A stretch of DNA of 64,000 bases from positions 3,809 through 67,808 of the forward strand of contig NZ_JBIAOU010000025.1 of assembly GCF_042879035.1 (NCBI RefSeq), in the 5' to 3' direction. Numbering within the stretch: the stretch's first letter is position 1; every line of letters begins with the position of its first letter. The stretch comes from Rhodococcus_G sp042879035. GTDB taxonomy: Bacteria > Actinomycetota > Actinomycetes > Mycobacteriales > Mycobacteriaceae. Below the pieces are notes generated by a model that saw only the letters and a list, made by a program, of their open reading frames with translations, ran no database searches and had not been told where the DNA came from. Made by a program: the position numbers and the translations under genes. Shown piece after piece: positions 17,950-26,421 of the stretch.

Positions 17950-17983
17950 GAAGAGCCCCCGACCTGCAGGTCGGGGGCTCTTC
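17950..17983. terminator. Bidirectional terminator, accD6 / cold shock gene
   Basis: 34-base perfect palindrome (left half GAAGAGCCCCCGACCTG, right half its exact complement) between the accD6 stop and the convergent cold shock gene stop. The right side continues TTCC rather than a T-tract. Confidence 0.85.
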
Positions 17984-18015
17984 CGTTGCCGGTGGAGTTC
18001 ACCGGCGGTGCGGCG

Positions 18016-18219
18016 TCAGACTGCGCGGACGTCAGTCGCCTGCGGGCCCTTGGCGCCCTGGGACACCTCGAACTCGACGCGCTGGTTCTCTTCGAGGTTC
18101 TTGAAGCCGGAACCGGAGATCTCGGAGTAGTGGACGAACACGTCCGGTCCCCCGTTCTCCTGCGCGATGAAGCCGAAGCCCTTCTCCGCGTTGAACCACT
18201 TGACTGTTCCCTGTGCCAT
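18016..18219 (-). CDS. Cold shock protein, CspA family
   Basis: 67-residue single-domain RNA chaperone. RNP1 is KGFGFI, RNP2 is DVFVHYSEI, and the protein begins AQGTVKWFNAEKGFGFI as in actinobacterial CspA. AAAGGGAG precedes the ATG. About 280 bases separate it from the next gene upstream, consistent with the long, possibly temperature-responsive leader usual for csp genes; that stretch includes an AT-richer part near 18360-18390 but no other gene that I can support. Confidence 0.95.
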   Translation of the reverse strand: MAQGTVKWFNAEKGFGFIAQENGGPDVFVHYSEISGSGFKNLEENQRVEFEVSQGAKGPQATDVRAV

Positions 18220-18503
18220 CGAAACTCCCTTTCAGGGCTGGCCGGACCACGCTGTGTGGACCGGGGCCGGTTTCAAGACGCAACGCGACGTCTCCAGACC
18301 ACTGAAATCCAGGGAACCTGAAGGGCTGCACGGCGCCCGCAACACTGTTTCCTTGCGAGCGTGCAGATTGGTACACAAACACACAAAAACTTACGGCCGT
18401 CTCTTCCAACGCACCGACCGCCCGAATGATTCCCGCCCGCGCGACGAGGGTCACGGCCGCGCGAAGGTGACGGACCCGAGAACGATCACGGCTCCATCGT
18501 GGA

Positions 18504-19022
18504 CTACCCGACGTTGCGGTGCAGCCAGGTCACCTCGGCGCCCTCACCGCCGAGCCGGTACGGCTCGAGTTCCGCGTCCCACGCGGAGCCGAGGGCGTGT
18601 TCGAGTTCCCCCGCGAGGGAAGCGGATCCGCCGTGCTCGGCGATCAGCGCACGCAACCGCATCTCGCCGAGGATGACATCGCCGTTCGCGCTCATCGACC
18701 CGTGCCACAGCCCGAGTCCCGGCGCGTGGCAGTAGCGTTCCCCGTCGACGCCGTCGCTGGGGTCCTCGGTGACCTCGAACCGCAGCATCGGCCAGGCCCG
18801 CAGCGCGTTGACCAGGCGGGCGCCGGTACCGACCCGTCCCACCCAGTCGGTGCTCGCGCGCAGCTGACCCGGCGATGCGGGTTGCGAGGTCCACTTGAGG
18901 TTCGCCTTGCAGTCGAGGGTGGCCGCCAGTGCCCACTCGATGTGCGGGCAGAGCGCTGCTGGCGACGAGTGCACGTGAAGCACACCGCTCGTCGCATCGG
19001 CGAACTGATTCAATGCGCGCAC
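18504..19022 (-). CDS. DUF3145 family protein
   Basis: 172-residue conserved actinobacterial protein of unknown function. The conserved body runs from FADATSGVLHVHSSPAALCP through WVGRVGTGARLVNALRAWP and LRFEVTEDPSDGVDGERYCH to MSANGDVILGEMRLRALI. GTG at 19022 was chosen because GGAGG sits six bases upstream; the longer frame lacks both similarity and a ribosome site. Downstream of a beta-lactamase-fold gene, separated by 125 bases. Confidence 0.88.
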   Translation of the reverse strand: MRALNQFADATSGVLHVHSSPAALCPHIEWALAATLDCKANLKWTSQPASPGQLRASTDWVGRVGTGARLVNALRAWPMLRFEVTEDPSDGVDGERYCHAPGLGLWHGSMSANGDVILGEMRLRALIAEHGGSASLAGELEHALGSAWDAELEPYRLGGEGAEVTWLHRNVG

Positions 19023-19147
19023 AAGGCACCTCCACCTTCGACGAGGGTCGTCTTCCCCAACGGCCTCTGCCGACACGCACCTTGCTTCGCGGTAACAGTG
19101 TGCCCCGAGTGCACGGTGATGCGCCAGTTGTAGGAGAGGTTCTCTGG

Positions 19148-19963
19148 TCAGCGGCCCCCGAACTCGGCCAGAACCCCGTCGCTGAGCGGCGGCCACGCCT
19201 GCTTGGCCCAGTCGCCGAAGTCGCGGTCGGCCAGTGCCGCGCACGCGAGTTCGCGGGCGGGATCGACCCAGAGGAAGGTGCCCGACTGGCCGAAGTGGCC
19301 GTAGGTGGCGGCGGAGTTCGACGACCCGGTCCAGTGCGGCGACTTCGTCCCCTTGATCTCGAATCCCAGCCCCCAGTCGTTGGGACGCTGCCGGCCGTAT
19401 CCGGGCAGCAGGCCGTCGAGACCGGGGTACTGCACGGTCGTCGCGTCGGCCAGGGTTTCCGACGACAGCAGCCGTGGCCGCAGCAGCTCGGCGGCGAACA
19501 GTGCAAGGTCGGCGACCGTGGACCGGGCGCCGTGGCCCGCGGGGCCGGCCAGGACCGTGTCGGCCATGCCGAGGGGCTCGAACACCGCCTGGCGCAGGTA
19601 GTCCGGGAAATCGATACCCGACTCGGACCCCACGAGATCGGCGAGCACCTCGAATCCGGCACTCGAGTAGATCCGCTTGGTGCCCGGCTCGGCCTGCACC
19701 GTGTGGTCGGCGAACGCGATCCCGGACGCGTGGGCCAGCAGGTGCCGCACCGTCGCGCCGGGCGGGCCCGCCGGCCGGTCCAGCTCGACCGCGCCCTCCT
19801 CGACCGCGACCAGCACCCCGTATGCGACGAGCGGCTTGGTCACCGACGCCAACGCGAACACCCGACCCTGCTCACCGGCGGCGCCGAGCGTGCCGTCCGG
19901 GCCGATCACCACGGCGGCGGAGTTGTCGACAGGCCAGTGGGCGATCGCATCGAGACTGTGCAC
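19148..19963 (-). CDS. Serine beta-lactamase/penicillin-binding-like hydrolase
   Basis: 271-residue member of the class C beta-lactamase / D-aminopeptidase fold. The catalytic SxxK is SVTK (ALASVTKPL), the second motif is YSSAG (the usual YxN/YxS tyrosine), and the third is HFGQSG in place of KTG. No signal peptide, so probably cytosolic; members hydrolyse esters or peptides and rarely beta-lactams. ATG at 19963 begins MHSLDAIAHWPVDNSAAVVI. Substrate unknown. Confidence 0.88.
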   Translation of the reverse strand: MHSLDAIAHWPVDNSAAVVIGPDGTLGAAGEQGRVFALASVTKPLVAYGVLVAVEEGAVELDRPAGPPGATVRHLLAHASGIAFADHTVQAEPGTKRIYSSAGFEVLADLVGSESGIDFPDYLRQAVFEPLGMADTVLAGPAGHGARSTVADLALFAAELLRPRLLSSETLADATTVQYPGLDGLLPGYGRQRPNDWGLGFEIKGTKSPHWTGSSNSAATYGHFGQSGTFLWVDPARELACAALADRDFGDWAKQAWPPLSDGVLAEFGGR

Positions 19964-20051
19964 CGGAACAGCCTACGAGACCGTGCCCCCGGTCGACCCG
20001 GCCAGGCCGGGCCATCCGAACGGGAGGCCCGGCCCGCGGGAGGTCGCGCTG

Positions 20052-21182
20052 TCAGCGATCGGCGTCGGTGTAGCGGATGATGCCGCGAATGTTCTTGCCG
20101 TCGAGCATGTCCTGGTAGCCGTCGTTGATCTGCCCGAGGCTGTAGGTGGTGGTGATCATGTCCTGCAGGTTCAGCTGGCCCGACGTGTAGAGGTCGAGCA
20201 GCATCGGGATCTCGTGCCGCGGGTTGGACCCACCGAAGACGTTGCCCTTGAGGGTTTTCTGCAGCATGGCGAACAGGAAGAGGTTCATCTTCACGTCCAT
20301 GTCGGACATCCTGCCCATCGAGGTGACCACGCAGGTGCCACCCTTCGCGGTGAGCGTCAGCGCGGGATCGATCACGGCGCCGTCCATCTCGCCCATCGTC
20401 AGGATCACCTTGTCGGCCATCGTTCCCCTCGTCAGCTCCATGACCGGGACGATGGCCTCCTCGAGGCTCGCGTAGGCGTGCGTGGCACCGAACTTGAGTG
20501 CCTGCTCGCGCTTGAAGGCGACGGGGTCGATCGCGATGACGTGACGTGCACCCGAGACGACGGCGCCCTGCAGCGCGGCGGTCCCGACGCCCCCGACGCC
20601 GACGATCGCGACGGTGTCACCGGCCCGGACCTGGGCCACGTTGGTCGACGAACCCCAGCCGGTGGTGACCCCGCAGCCGACGAGGGCGGCGACCTCGAAC
20701 GGGATCGACTCGTCGATCCTGACCGCGGAGGTCTCGTGCACGGTCATGTACGGGGAGAAGGTTCCGAGCAGGCACATCGGTATGACGTTCTCGCCGGCCG
20801 CGGTCTGGATGCGGAACGAGCCGTCCGAGATGGATTCGCCGGTGAGCAGTCCCATGCCGAGGTCGCACAGGTTCTGGTGCCCCTGGGAACACGGGTCGCA
20901 GACGCCGCAGGACGGGATGAACGACAGGACGACGTGATCCCCCTCCTTCAGGGTCTTCACGCCGGGACCGACCTTGGTGACGACACCGGCGCCCTCGTGG
21001 CCGCCCATCACCGGGTAGGACGGCATCGGCGTTGCGCCCGTGACGATGTGGTGGTCGGAATGGCACATGCCGGCGACCTCCATCCGGATCTGGACCTCGC
21101 CGCCGCGGGGATCGCCGATCTCGATCTCCTCGATCGACCAGGGCTCGTTGATTCCCCGCAGGAGCGCGCCTTTTGTCTTCAT
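20052..21182 (-). CDS. NDMA-dependent (nicotinoprotein) alcohol dehydrogenase
   Basis: 376-residue zinc-dependent medium-chain dehydrogenase. Catalytic zinc ligands are Cys40 and His62 with Glu63 (AGMCHSDHH, GGHEGAG); the structural zinc site has Cys92, 95, 98 and 106 (SCGVCDPCSQGHQNLC). The Rossmann motif is VGVGGVGTAAL. It resembles the actinobacterial group that holds NAD(H) tightly and is assayed with N,N-dimethyl-4-nitrosoaniline; these oxidise primary alcohols. The ATG at 21182 fits the family start MKTKGALL. Two palindromes upstream suggest regulation by a TetR-type factor. Confidence 0.9.
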   Translation of the reverse strand: MKTKGALLRGINEPWSIEEIEIGDPRGGEVQIRMEVAGMCHSDHHIVTGATPMPSYPVMGGHEGAGVVTKVGPGVKTLKEGDHVVLSFIPSCGVCDPCSQGHQNLCDLGMGLLTGESISDGSFRIQTAAGENVIPMCLLGTFSPYMTVHETSAVRIDESIPFEVAALVGCGVTTGWGSSTNVAQVRAGDTVAIVGVGGVGTAALQGAVVSGARHVIAIDPVAFKREQALKFGATHAYASLEEAIVPVMELTRGTMADKVILTMGEMDGAVIDPALTLTAKGGTCVVTSMGRMSDMDVKMNLFLFAMLQKTLKGNVFGGSNPRHEIPMLLDLYTSGQLNLQDMITTTYSLGQINDGYQDMLDGKNIRGIIRYTDADR

Positions 21183-21216
21183 CAGGTTCCGGCCTTTCGT
21201 CCGCGTCGACATCCCG

Positions 21217-21237
21217 TGATCGGGGTGACCCTGATCA
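21217..21237. promoter_or_regulatory. Palindrome upstream of the alcohol dehydrogenase
   Basis: TGATCGGGGT, centre G, ACCCTGATCA: a 21-base inverted repeat with one mismatched pair, 35 bases before the ATG on the minus strand. Position and symmetry fit an operator; the cognate regulator is not identifiable. Confidence 0.5.
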
Positions 21238-21270
21238 CAAGCGCACACGATAACCGCAACGGTTCCGATG

Positions 21271-21284
21271 TGTAACACGTTCTA
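21271..21284. promoter_or_regulatory. KstR-like box (TNNAACNNGTTNNA)
   Basis: TGTAACACGTTCTA matches the published KstR consensus TNNAACNNGTTNNA at every fixed position. It lies about 90 bases upstream of the alcohol dehydrogenase. KstR is the TetR-type repressor of sterol catabolism in mycobacteria and rhodococci; other TetR regulators use similar sites, so the identity is tentative. Confidence 0.45.
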
Positions 21285-21371
21285 GAAAGAATTTCGTAAC
21301 ATGCCCTAACGGAGAGACGAAGATGCAGGCGAAGGCCGGTTACCGGCCCTACCGATCACCGGACGGACCGG

Positions 21372-21890
21372 TCATCCGCGGACATCGTGCAGATGGTGCA
21401 CCGGATCGTGGAGGAAGTACACCGCGAGCGTGCGCACCGTGAACACCGAGCCGTCACTGCGGACACCACGCCGGCCGAGAGCCTCGACAGGGACGGCCGC
21501 GAACGCATCGGCAACCTCCCCCGCCGCCGCGGTCAGCTGGTCCGCCACGACGGCCGGGTCCTGCTGCCCGTACCTCTGCTCGACGGCGGTGGCGTCCTGG
21601 TCCCAGTTCGGGAAGGCCGGGTCGTCGCGGTCGAGCATCAGCCGCAACCGCTCACGGAAGATCCGGAACACGTCGCGCACGTGCGCGGCGTACTCCAGCG
21701 CCGACCAGGCGCTCTCGTCGGGACGCACCGCGACGTCCGGCCGCGCCAGGACCGCCGGTCACCGCGCGGCATTGGCTCGGGTCAGCTCCGGAACGTCCGC
21801 GAACTCGACCGCCGCCGGGTCGAAACCGCATTCGGGGCACCGCCGTTCGACTACCCATGTCCAGTTCTTGGTGTCGGGGCTGATCGCCAT
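21372..21890 (-). pseudogene. DinB/maltokinase-pocket-like domain gene interrupted by TGA
   Basis: Reading from ATG at 21890 gives MAISPDTKNWTWVVERRCPE, a typical start of a DinB-fold (metal-dependent thiol transferase-like) family, and continues to ELTRANAAR. The next codon is TGA (21759-21761), where family members normally have Trp in an NAA-x-W context; the same frame then continues in full (VLARPDVAV, SALEYAAHVRDVFRIF, HDPVHHLHDV) to 21372. Only one base (TGG to TGA) breaks a gene otherwise intact at about 172 codons. Restart at GTG 21728 could give the C-terminal part alone. Could be a sequencing error. Confidence 0.75.
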
Positions 21891-21986
21891 GCGACCACCC
21901 TACGCACGTGGGCACGATGCGGGCAGGAGCGACTCGAGCCCCACACCCGGAGTTCCGGACGAGGGGCCTGATCTGCGATTCGGATG

Positions 21987-22060
21987 TGGGGCGGGCGGGG
22001 CTCGAACCCGCGACCAATGGATTATGAGTCCACGGCTCTAACCGACTGAGCTACCGCCCC
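21987..22060 (-). tRNA. tRNA-Met (anticodon CAT)
   Basis: 74-base cloverleaf on the minus strand: acceptor GGGGCGG/CCGCCCC with discriminator A, D-arm GCTCAGTCGGTTAGAGC, anticodon loop CTCATAA in a GTGGA/TCCAT-type stem, T-arm GCGGGTTCGAGCCCCGC. The paired first acceptor base indicates an elongator rather than initiator tRNA. A tRNA-Ile2 with modified CAT cannot be excluded from sequence alone. Confidence 0.88.
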
Positions 22061-22158
22061 GTCCGCCCGCTGACGGGCGCACCGAATGGTACCGGTGCGC
22101 CCCCGACATGTCCGCAGCGGGCGGACGTTCGTGGTGCGCCCTGCAACACCAGCGGCGC

Positions 22159-22308
22159 CTACGGCATCGCCAGGAAGAGCAGGACAGCCGACATCACCAC
22201 CGTGACCGCGGCCAACATGGCAAGGACGAACCTCGCGCGCATCACCCGATCGTCCGCATCACGCGGCGCGAGCAGATGCGTACTCGACAGAGTTCGCGAA
22301 TTCATCAT
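22159..22308 (-). CDS. Small single-pass membrane protein
   Basis: 49-residue protein: a hydrophilic N-terminus (MMNSRTLSSTHLLAPRDADD) and one transmembrane helix (FVLAMLAAVTVVMSAVLLFL) ending almost at the C-terminus. Two tandem ATG codons at 22308/22305 follow AAGGGGAGAG. It lies between tRNA-Met and tRNA-Asn and matches no family I know. Confidence 0.55.
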   Translation of the reverse strand: MMNSRTLSSTHLLAPRDADDRVMRARFVLAMLAAVTVVMSAVLLFLAMP

Positions 22309-22442
22309 CTCTCCCCTTGTCGGTGGTCGACAATGCGAGCGTTCCACCCTCGACGCGGCGGCAACAGGGCCGAAGGTCCCTGTCGCGTCGGGCCCGGCGA
22401 TGATCGCCCCCGACCGGGCTCCGGCACGGAGCCGTGAACGAC

Positions 22443-22480
22443 GACGGCCCCCGACCTGCGTACACAGGTCGGGGACCGTC
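22443..22480. terminator. Hairpin between small membrane gene and tRNA-Asn
   Basis: Arms GACGGCCCCCGACCTG and CAGGTCGGGGACCGTC with one C-A mismatch and a six-base loop. Confidence 0.6.
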
Positions 22481-22505
22481 GCGTCCCACGGGCGCTGCAA
22501 CGAAA

Positions 22506-22544
22506 AAGGCCCCGCCACCAGCACTGGGCTGGTGGCGGGGCCTT
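22506..22544. terminator. tRNA-Asn terminator hairpin
   Basis: 17-bp perfect stem (AAGGCCCCGCCACCAGC and its complement) with a five-base loop, just beyond the 3' end of tRNA-Asn. On the minus strand it is followed by a short T-run, as in an intrinsic terminator. Confidence 0.8.
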
Positions 22545-22549
22545 CGCGG

Positions 22550-22622
22550 CTCCCCCGGCTGGACTCGAACCAGCAACCGTCCGATTAACAGTCGGAAGCT
22601 CTGCCAATTGAGCTACAGGGGA
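22550..22622 (-). tRNA. tRNA-Asn (anticodon GTT)
   Basis: 73-base cloverleaf on the minus strand: acceptor TCCCCTG/CGGGGGA, discriminator G, D-arm GCTCAATTGGCAGAGC, anticodon stem TCCGA/TCGGA with loop CTGTTAA, T-arm GCTGGTTCGAGTCCAGC. CCA is not encoded. Confidence 0.95.
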
Positions 22623-22761
22623 TTAACCTTCGGCAGCCGCTCGCTCTCGCTTGGCTGCGGAACAGACTTTAACCCATAGACCCACCCTGGTACCAAATCG
22701 CCTGCCCATCGGCCCGTCAGGCACACTGTGTCAGGCCGTTCGACAGGAGGGAAAGCAGTTC

Positions 22762-23001
22762 ATGTTGCGCTTGTTGATCGGGGTCGCGGCGGGTTACGTG
22801 CTCGGCACGAAGGCCGGCCGGGCCCGCTACGAACAGATCACCCGGACCACGAAGGCGATCGTCGAGAGCCCGGCGACGAAGAAGGCGATCGAGGTGGGCA
22901 GGCAGAAGCTGTCCGACAGCCTCAGCCCGCAGCCGAAGCTCGAACCCCTGAAGCCGATCGACGAGAACACGCAGCTATACGTTCCCCGCGACCGCCTGTA
23001 G
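22762..23001 (+). CDS. Conserved small protein, YtxH-like
   Basis: 79-residue protein: a short hydrophobic N-terminus (MLRLLIGVAAGYVLGTKAGR), then an amphipathic helical part (ARYEQITRTTKAIVESPATKKAIEVG) and a polar tail. The GTKAGRARYEQI pattern is common to YtxH-like actinobacterial proteins. AGGAGG lies upstream of ATG at 22762, slightly far. It is convergent with dnaG, as the equivalent gene is in M. tuberculosis. Function unknown. Confidence 0.75.
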   Translation: MLRLLIGVAAGYVLGTKAGRARYEQITRTTKAIVESPATKKAIEVGRQKLSDSLSPQPKLEPLKPIDENTQLYVPRDRL

Positions 23002-23017
23002 GACCCGAACGCGCTCC

Positions 23018-24922
23018 TCAGAGGTCCTCGGCGTTGTCCCCCACGGCCTGCTCGAGGAGGCTGCGCCGGTACTGCTCGAGTGCGACGAGGTCGCCGAACA
23101 GCGACATGTACTCGTCGGGGCTGTCGGCCTGCGACATCCGCTGCAGGCGCGACTTGAGGTCGGCGACCTGCTGACCCACCCAGACCTCCTGCAGGCGCGC
23201 CAGGACCCGCGGAATGTAGTCCGGGACGTCGGCGGCCCGGATCGGTTCGACGGCCAGTTCCGTGACCAGTGACTGCAGGGGGTCGGCCAGTTTCGCAACG
23301 GCGTCCATCCACTCGGCGCCGCCGAGTCCGGCGGCCGTCCCGCCCGCGTCGGCCATCGCCTGACGCACCAGCGCGTACGCGGGATGGGTGAACGTCTCCA
23401 GGGGCAGCGAGTCGAACACCGACCCGGCGATCGACGGGTACTGCAGCGCCGCTTTGAGCGCGTCCCGCTGCGGCCACAGAGTGGGGTCGCGCGGGTTGGG
23501 GCGTGCCGGTCCGGCGGGCGCGGCGGGAGGCTGGGATTCCTCCCGGAACCGGTTGTCCGACTGCGTCTTCCCACGCCGGGACGCGGCGCGACGAGACTCG
23601 TCGCGGACCCGCTTGACGACGGCGGAGATGTCGTCCCAGCCGACCCAGCCCGCGAGCTGGCGTGCGTAGTCCTCGCGGAGTGCGGTGTCCTTGATCCGGG
23701 CGACCACCGGGACGGTCCGCCGCAGCGCCTCGACCCGGCCCTCCGCGGTTTCCAGGTCATGTTCCGCGAGAAGGGATCTCACGACGAACCGGAACAACGG
23801 GACGCGCCGGGCGACGAGGTCGCGCACGGCGGCGTCACCCGACGCCTGCCGCAGCTCGCACGGGTCCATGCCGTCGGGTGCGACCGCGACGTACGTCTGG
23901 CCGGCCATCTTCTGGTCACCCTCGAACGCCTTCATCGCGGCCGCCTGCCCCGCCGCGTCGCCGTCGAAGGTGTAGATCACCTCGCCGCGGAAGTAGCTGT
24001 CGTCCATCAGGAGTCGGCGCAGCATCGCGAGGTGGTCGTCGCCGAACGCGGTGCCGCAGGCGGCGACGGCGGTGGTGACCCCGGCCAGGTGCATCGCCAT
24101 CACGTCGGTGTAGCCCTCGACGACGACGGCCTGGTGTCCCTTGGCGATGTCCCGCTTGGCCAGATCGAGACCGAACAGCACCTGGGACTTCTTGTACAGC
24201 ATGGTTTCCGGGGTGTTGATGTACTTGCCCGGCATGGTGTCGTCGTCGAAGAGCTTGCGGGCGCCGAACCCGATGACGTCGCCGCCGAGGTTGCGGATCG
24301 GCCACACCAGGCGTCGTCGGAACCGGTCGATCGGAGTCCCGCGCTTGCCGGGGGTCGCAAGCCCGGCGTCGATGATCTCCTTCGCCTCGAACCCCTGCGT
24401 CATCAGGTGTTTGGTCAGGGTGTCCCAGCCGTCGGGCGCGTACCCGCAGCCGAAGGTCAGCGCGGCCTGCCCGTCGAAGTTGCGTTCGGTCAGGTAGTCG
24501 CGGGCGGTCTGCGCGTCGGGTTCCCGCAGCCGGGCCGCGTAGAACTGCTGCGCTGCCGCGTTGGCGGCGACGAGACGCGCCCGGGTGCCGCGGTCGCGCT
24601 GCACCGACGGCCCGCCGCCCTCGTAGGAGATGGTGTAGTTGATCCGGTCCGCCAGCTGCTCGACCGCCTCGACGAACGAGATGTGTTCGATCTTCTGCAG
24701 GAACGAGTAGACGTCGCCGCCCTCCCCGCAGCCGAAGCAGTGGAAGGTGCCGTGGTTGGGGCGGGCGTGGAACGACGGGGACTTCTCGTCGTGGAACGGG
24801 CACAGACCCTTCATCGAGTCTCCGCCGCTGTTCTTGAGCGCGACGTACTCCCCCACGATGTCCTCGATGCGGGTGCGCTCCCGAATGGCCGCGATGTCAC
24901 GTTCAGGGATTCGGCCGGCCAC
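23018..24922 (-). CDS. dnaG: DNA primase
   Basis: 634-residue primase that makes RNA primers at the replication fork. The CHC2 zinc finger is Cys41-His44-Cys62-Cys65 (CPFHDEKSPSFHAR ... HCFGCG); the Toprim catalytic core has VVVEGYTDVMAM and TFDGDAAGQAA; the C-terminal helicase-binding domain follows. GTG at 24922 was chosen because the protein then starts AGRIPERDIAAIRERT as in the family; TAGACT sits seven bases upstream, suggesting a leaderless mRNA. Confidence 0.97.
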   Translation of the reverse strand: MAGRIPERDIAAIRERTRIEDIVGEYVALKNSGGDSMKGLCPFHDEKSPSFHARPNHGTFHCFGCGEGGDVYSFLQKIEHISFVEAVEQLADRINYTISYEGGGPSVQRDRGTRARLVAANAAAQQFYAARLREPDAQTARDYLTERNFDGQAALTFGCGYAPDGWDTLTKHLMTQGFEAKEIIDAGLATPGKRGTPIDRFRRRLVWPIRNLGGDVIGFGARKLFDDDTMPGKYINTPETMLYKKSQVLFGLDLAKRDIAKGHQAVVVEGYTDVMAMHLAGVTTAVAACGTAFGDDHLAMLRRLLMDDSYFRGEVIYTFDGDAAGQAAAMKAFEGDQKMAGQTYVAVAPDGMDPCELRQASGDAAVRDLVARRVPLFRFVVRSLLAEHDLETAEGRVEALRRTVPVVARIKDTALREDYARQLAGWVGWDDISAVVKRVRDESRRAASRRGKTQSDNRFREESQPPAAPAGPARPNPRDPTLWPQRDALKAALQYPSIAGSVFDSLPLETFTHPAYALVRQAMADAGGTAAGLGGAEWMDAVAKLADPLQSLVTELAVEPIRAADVPDYIPRVLARLQEVWVGQQVADLKSRLQRMSQADSPDEYMSLFGDLVALEQYRRSLLEQAVGDNAEDL

Positions 24923-24929
24923 GTCGAAC

Positions 24930-24991
24930 AGTCTAGGGTGTGCCCGCCGCTCCCGATCACCGGCCGCGGGTGCGGGACGAGGACCTAGGAT
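24930..24991. promoter_or_regulatory. Divergent leaderless promoters, dnaG / M19 dipeptidase
   Basis: On the minus strand TAGACT (24930-24935) ends seven bases before the dnaG GTG; on the plus strand TAGGAT (24986-24991) ends seven bases before the dipeptidase ATG at 24999. Neither gene has a Shine-Dalgarno. The -10-to-start distance is that expected if transcription begins at the start codon. -35 elements are not obvious. Confidence 0.6.
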
Positions 24992-24998
24992 TCGCGGC

Positions 24999-26183
24999 AT
25001 GTCCCCCATGCGCAGGTGGCTGCGACGCAGCCTGATCGGTCTGGCCGCGCTCGTCCCGGCCGGCGTCTGCGCGTTCTTCGCGTTCGCGCCCGGCCTGGTC
25101 GAGCGCGGCAGGAACAAGGTCGTCGCGGCGGATCTGCCCGAGATCGACGAACCGACCCGCGCTCTGCACGAGAGCCTCCAGATCGCGGACATGCACTCCG
25201 ACACCCTGATGTGGGACCGCGACCTCCTCGCGCGGTCCTCGCGCGGTCACGTGGACCTACCGCGCCTGCAGGAGGGCAACGTGGCTCTGCAGGTCTTCTC
25301 GTCGGTCACGAAGTCGCCGAAGGGTCAGAACTACGACGCCAACTCCGCCGACAGCGACAACATCACGCTGCTGGCCGTCGCGCAGCTGCAGCCGCCGCGT
25401 ACGTGGAAGTCGCTGCTGGAGCGTTCGCTGCACCACGCGGACAAGCTGACCGTCGCCGCCGCGAACTCGGGCGGGCAGCTACGGCTGGTGCGCACGCGCG
25501 GCGACCTCGAATCGCTGCTCGCCGACCGGTCGGCCGGGCGCAGCGTCACCGGGGCGCTGTTCTCGGTCGAGGGACTGCAGAACCTGGAGGGCCGGATCGA
25601 GAACGTCGACAGGCTCTTCGACGCAGGGATGCGCATGGCGGGCTTCACGCACTTCTTCGACAACGAGGTCGCCGGCTCGATGCACGGTGAGGTGAAGGGC
25701 GGGCTGACCGACTTCGGCCGCGAGGTGTTCGCGGAGATGGAGCGGCGGGGGGTCGTCGTCGACCTCGCCCATGCCAGCCATCCGGCGATGGCGGAGATGC
25801 TGGCGCTGGCCACGAAGCCGGTGGTGGCCAGCCACGGTGGCGTGCAGGCCACGTGCAACGTCAACCGCAACCTGACGGACGCCGAGATCCGCGGTGTCGC
25901 CGAGACCGGTGGCGTCGTCGGCATCGGGTACTGGGACGCCGCGGTGGGCGAGACGACCCCGGCCGCCGTGGTCGACGCGCTCGAGCACGTCATCGCCGTC
26001 GGCGGGCTGGAGACGGCGGCGCTGGGCAGCGACTTCGACGGCGCCACCACCGTCGGCTGGGACACCGGCAGGATCGCGGTGATCACCCAGGAGCTGCGCA
26101 ACCGGGGGCACGGCGACGACGACATCCGGGCGATCATGGGCGGCAACACCTTGCGGGTGATGGCGCAGGTGCTGCCCAAATAG
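24999..26183 (+). CDS. Membrane-anchored M19 (renal-type) dipeptidase
   Basis: 394-residue zinc dipeptidase. Residues 8-31 are a signal-anchor helix, so the enzyme probably faces outside. Metal and active-site residues visible: His66 and Asp68 (ADMHSDTLMW), Glu in FSVEGLQNL, His in VVDLAHASHPAM and VVASHGGVQAT, and GSDFDGATTVGW near the end. The family cleaves dipeptides with a preference for D-residues at the C-terminal position. No leader sequence before ATG; the G/C homopolymer block begins soon after the stop. Confidence 0.92.
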   Translation: MSPMRRWLRRSLIGLAALVPAGVCAFFAFAPGLVERGRNKVVAADLPEIDEPTRALHESLQIADMHSDTLMWDRDLLARSSRGHVDLPRLQEGNVALQVFSSVTKSPKGQNYDANSADSDNITLLAVAQLQPPRTWKSLLERSLHHADKLTVAAANSGGQLRLVRTRGDLESLLADRSAGRSVTGALFSVEGLQNLEGRIENVDRLFDAGMRMAGFTHFFDNEVAGSMHGEVKGGLTDFGREVFAEMERRGVVVDLAHASHPAMAEMLALATKPVVASHGGVQATCNVNRNLTDAEIRGVAETGGVVGIGYWDAAVGETTPAAVVDALEHVIAVGGLETAALGSDFDGATTVGWDTGRIAVITQELRNRGHGDDDIRAIMGGNTLRVMAQVLPK

Positions 26184-26421
26184 GTGGCTACGCCAGTGGT
26201 GGGGGGGGGGGCGGGGGGGCCCCCCCCCCCGCCCCCCCCCCCCCGCCCCCCCCCCCCCCCCCCCCCCGCGGGCGGGCCCGGCCGCCGCCCCCTGGGGGGC
26301 TTTCGGGGGCCCCCCCCGGGGGGGGGTGGGGGGGGGGGGGCCCCCAATTTGGGGGCCCCCCGGGGGGGGCCCCCCCCCCCCGCCCCCCCCCCCCCCCGCC
26401 CACCACTGCGGCGGAGCCGCC
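26184..26421. repeat. G/C homopolymer block inside an inverted-repeat terminator
   Basis: No gene here. From about 26198 to 26400 the sequence is nearly all uninterrupted G- and C-runs. It is flanked by GGCTACGCCAGTGGTG (left) and CACCACTGCGGCGGAGCCGC (right), which are approximate complements and match the arms of the terminators at 33806 and 30505. The simplest reading is a terminator hairpin between two convergent genes whose loop region is corrupted or unresolved in the assembly. Long ORFs through it are meaningless. Confidence 0.7.
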
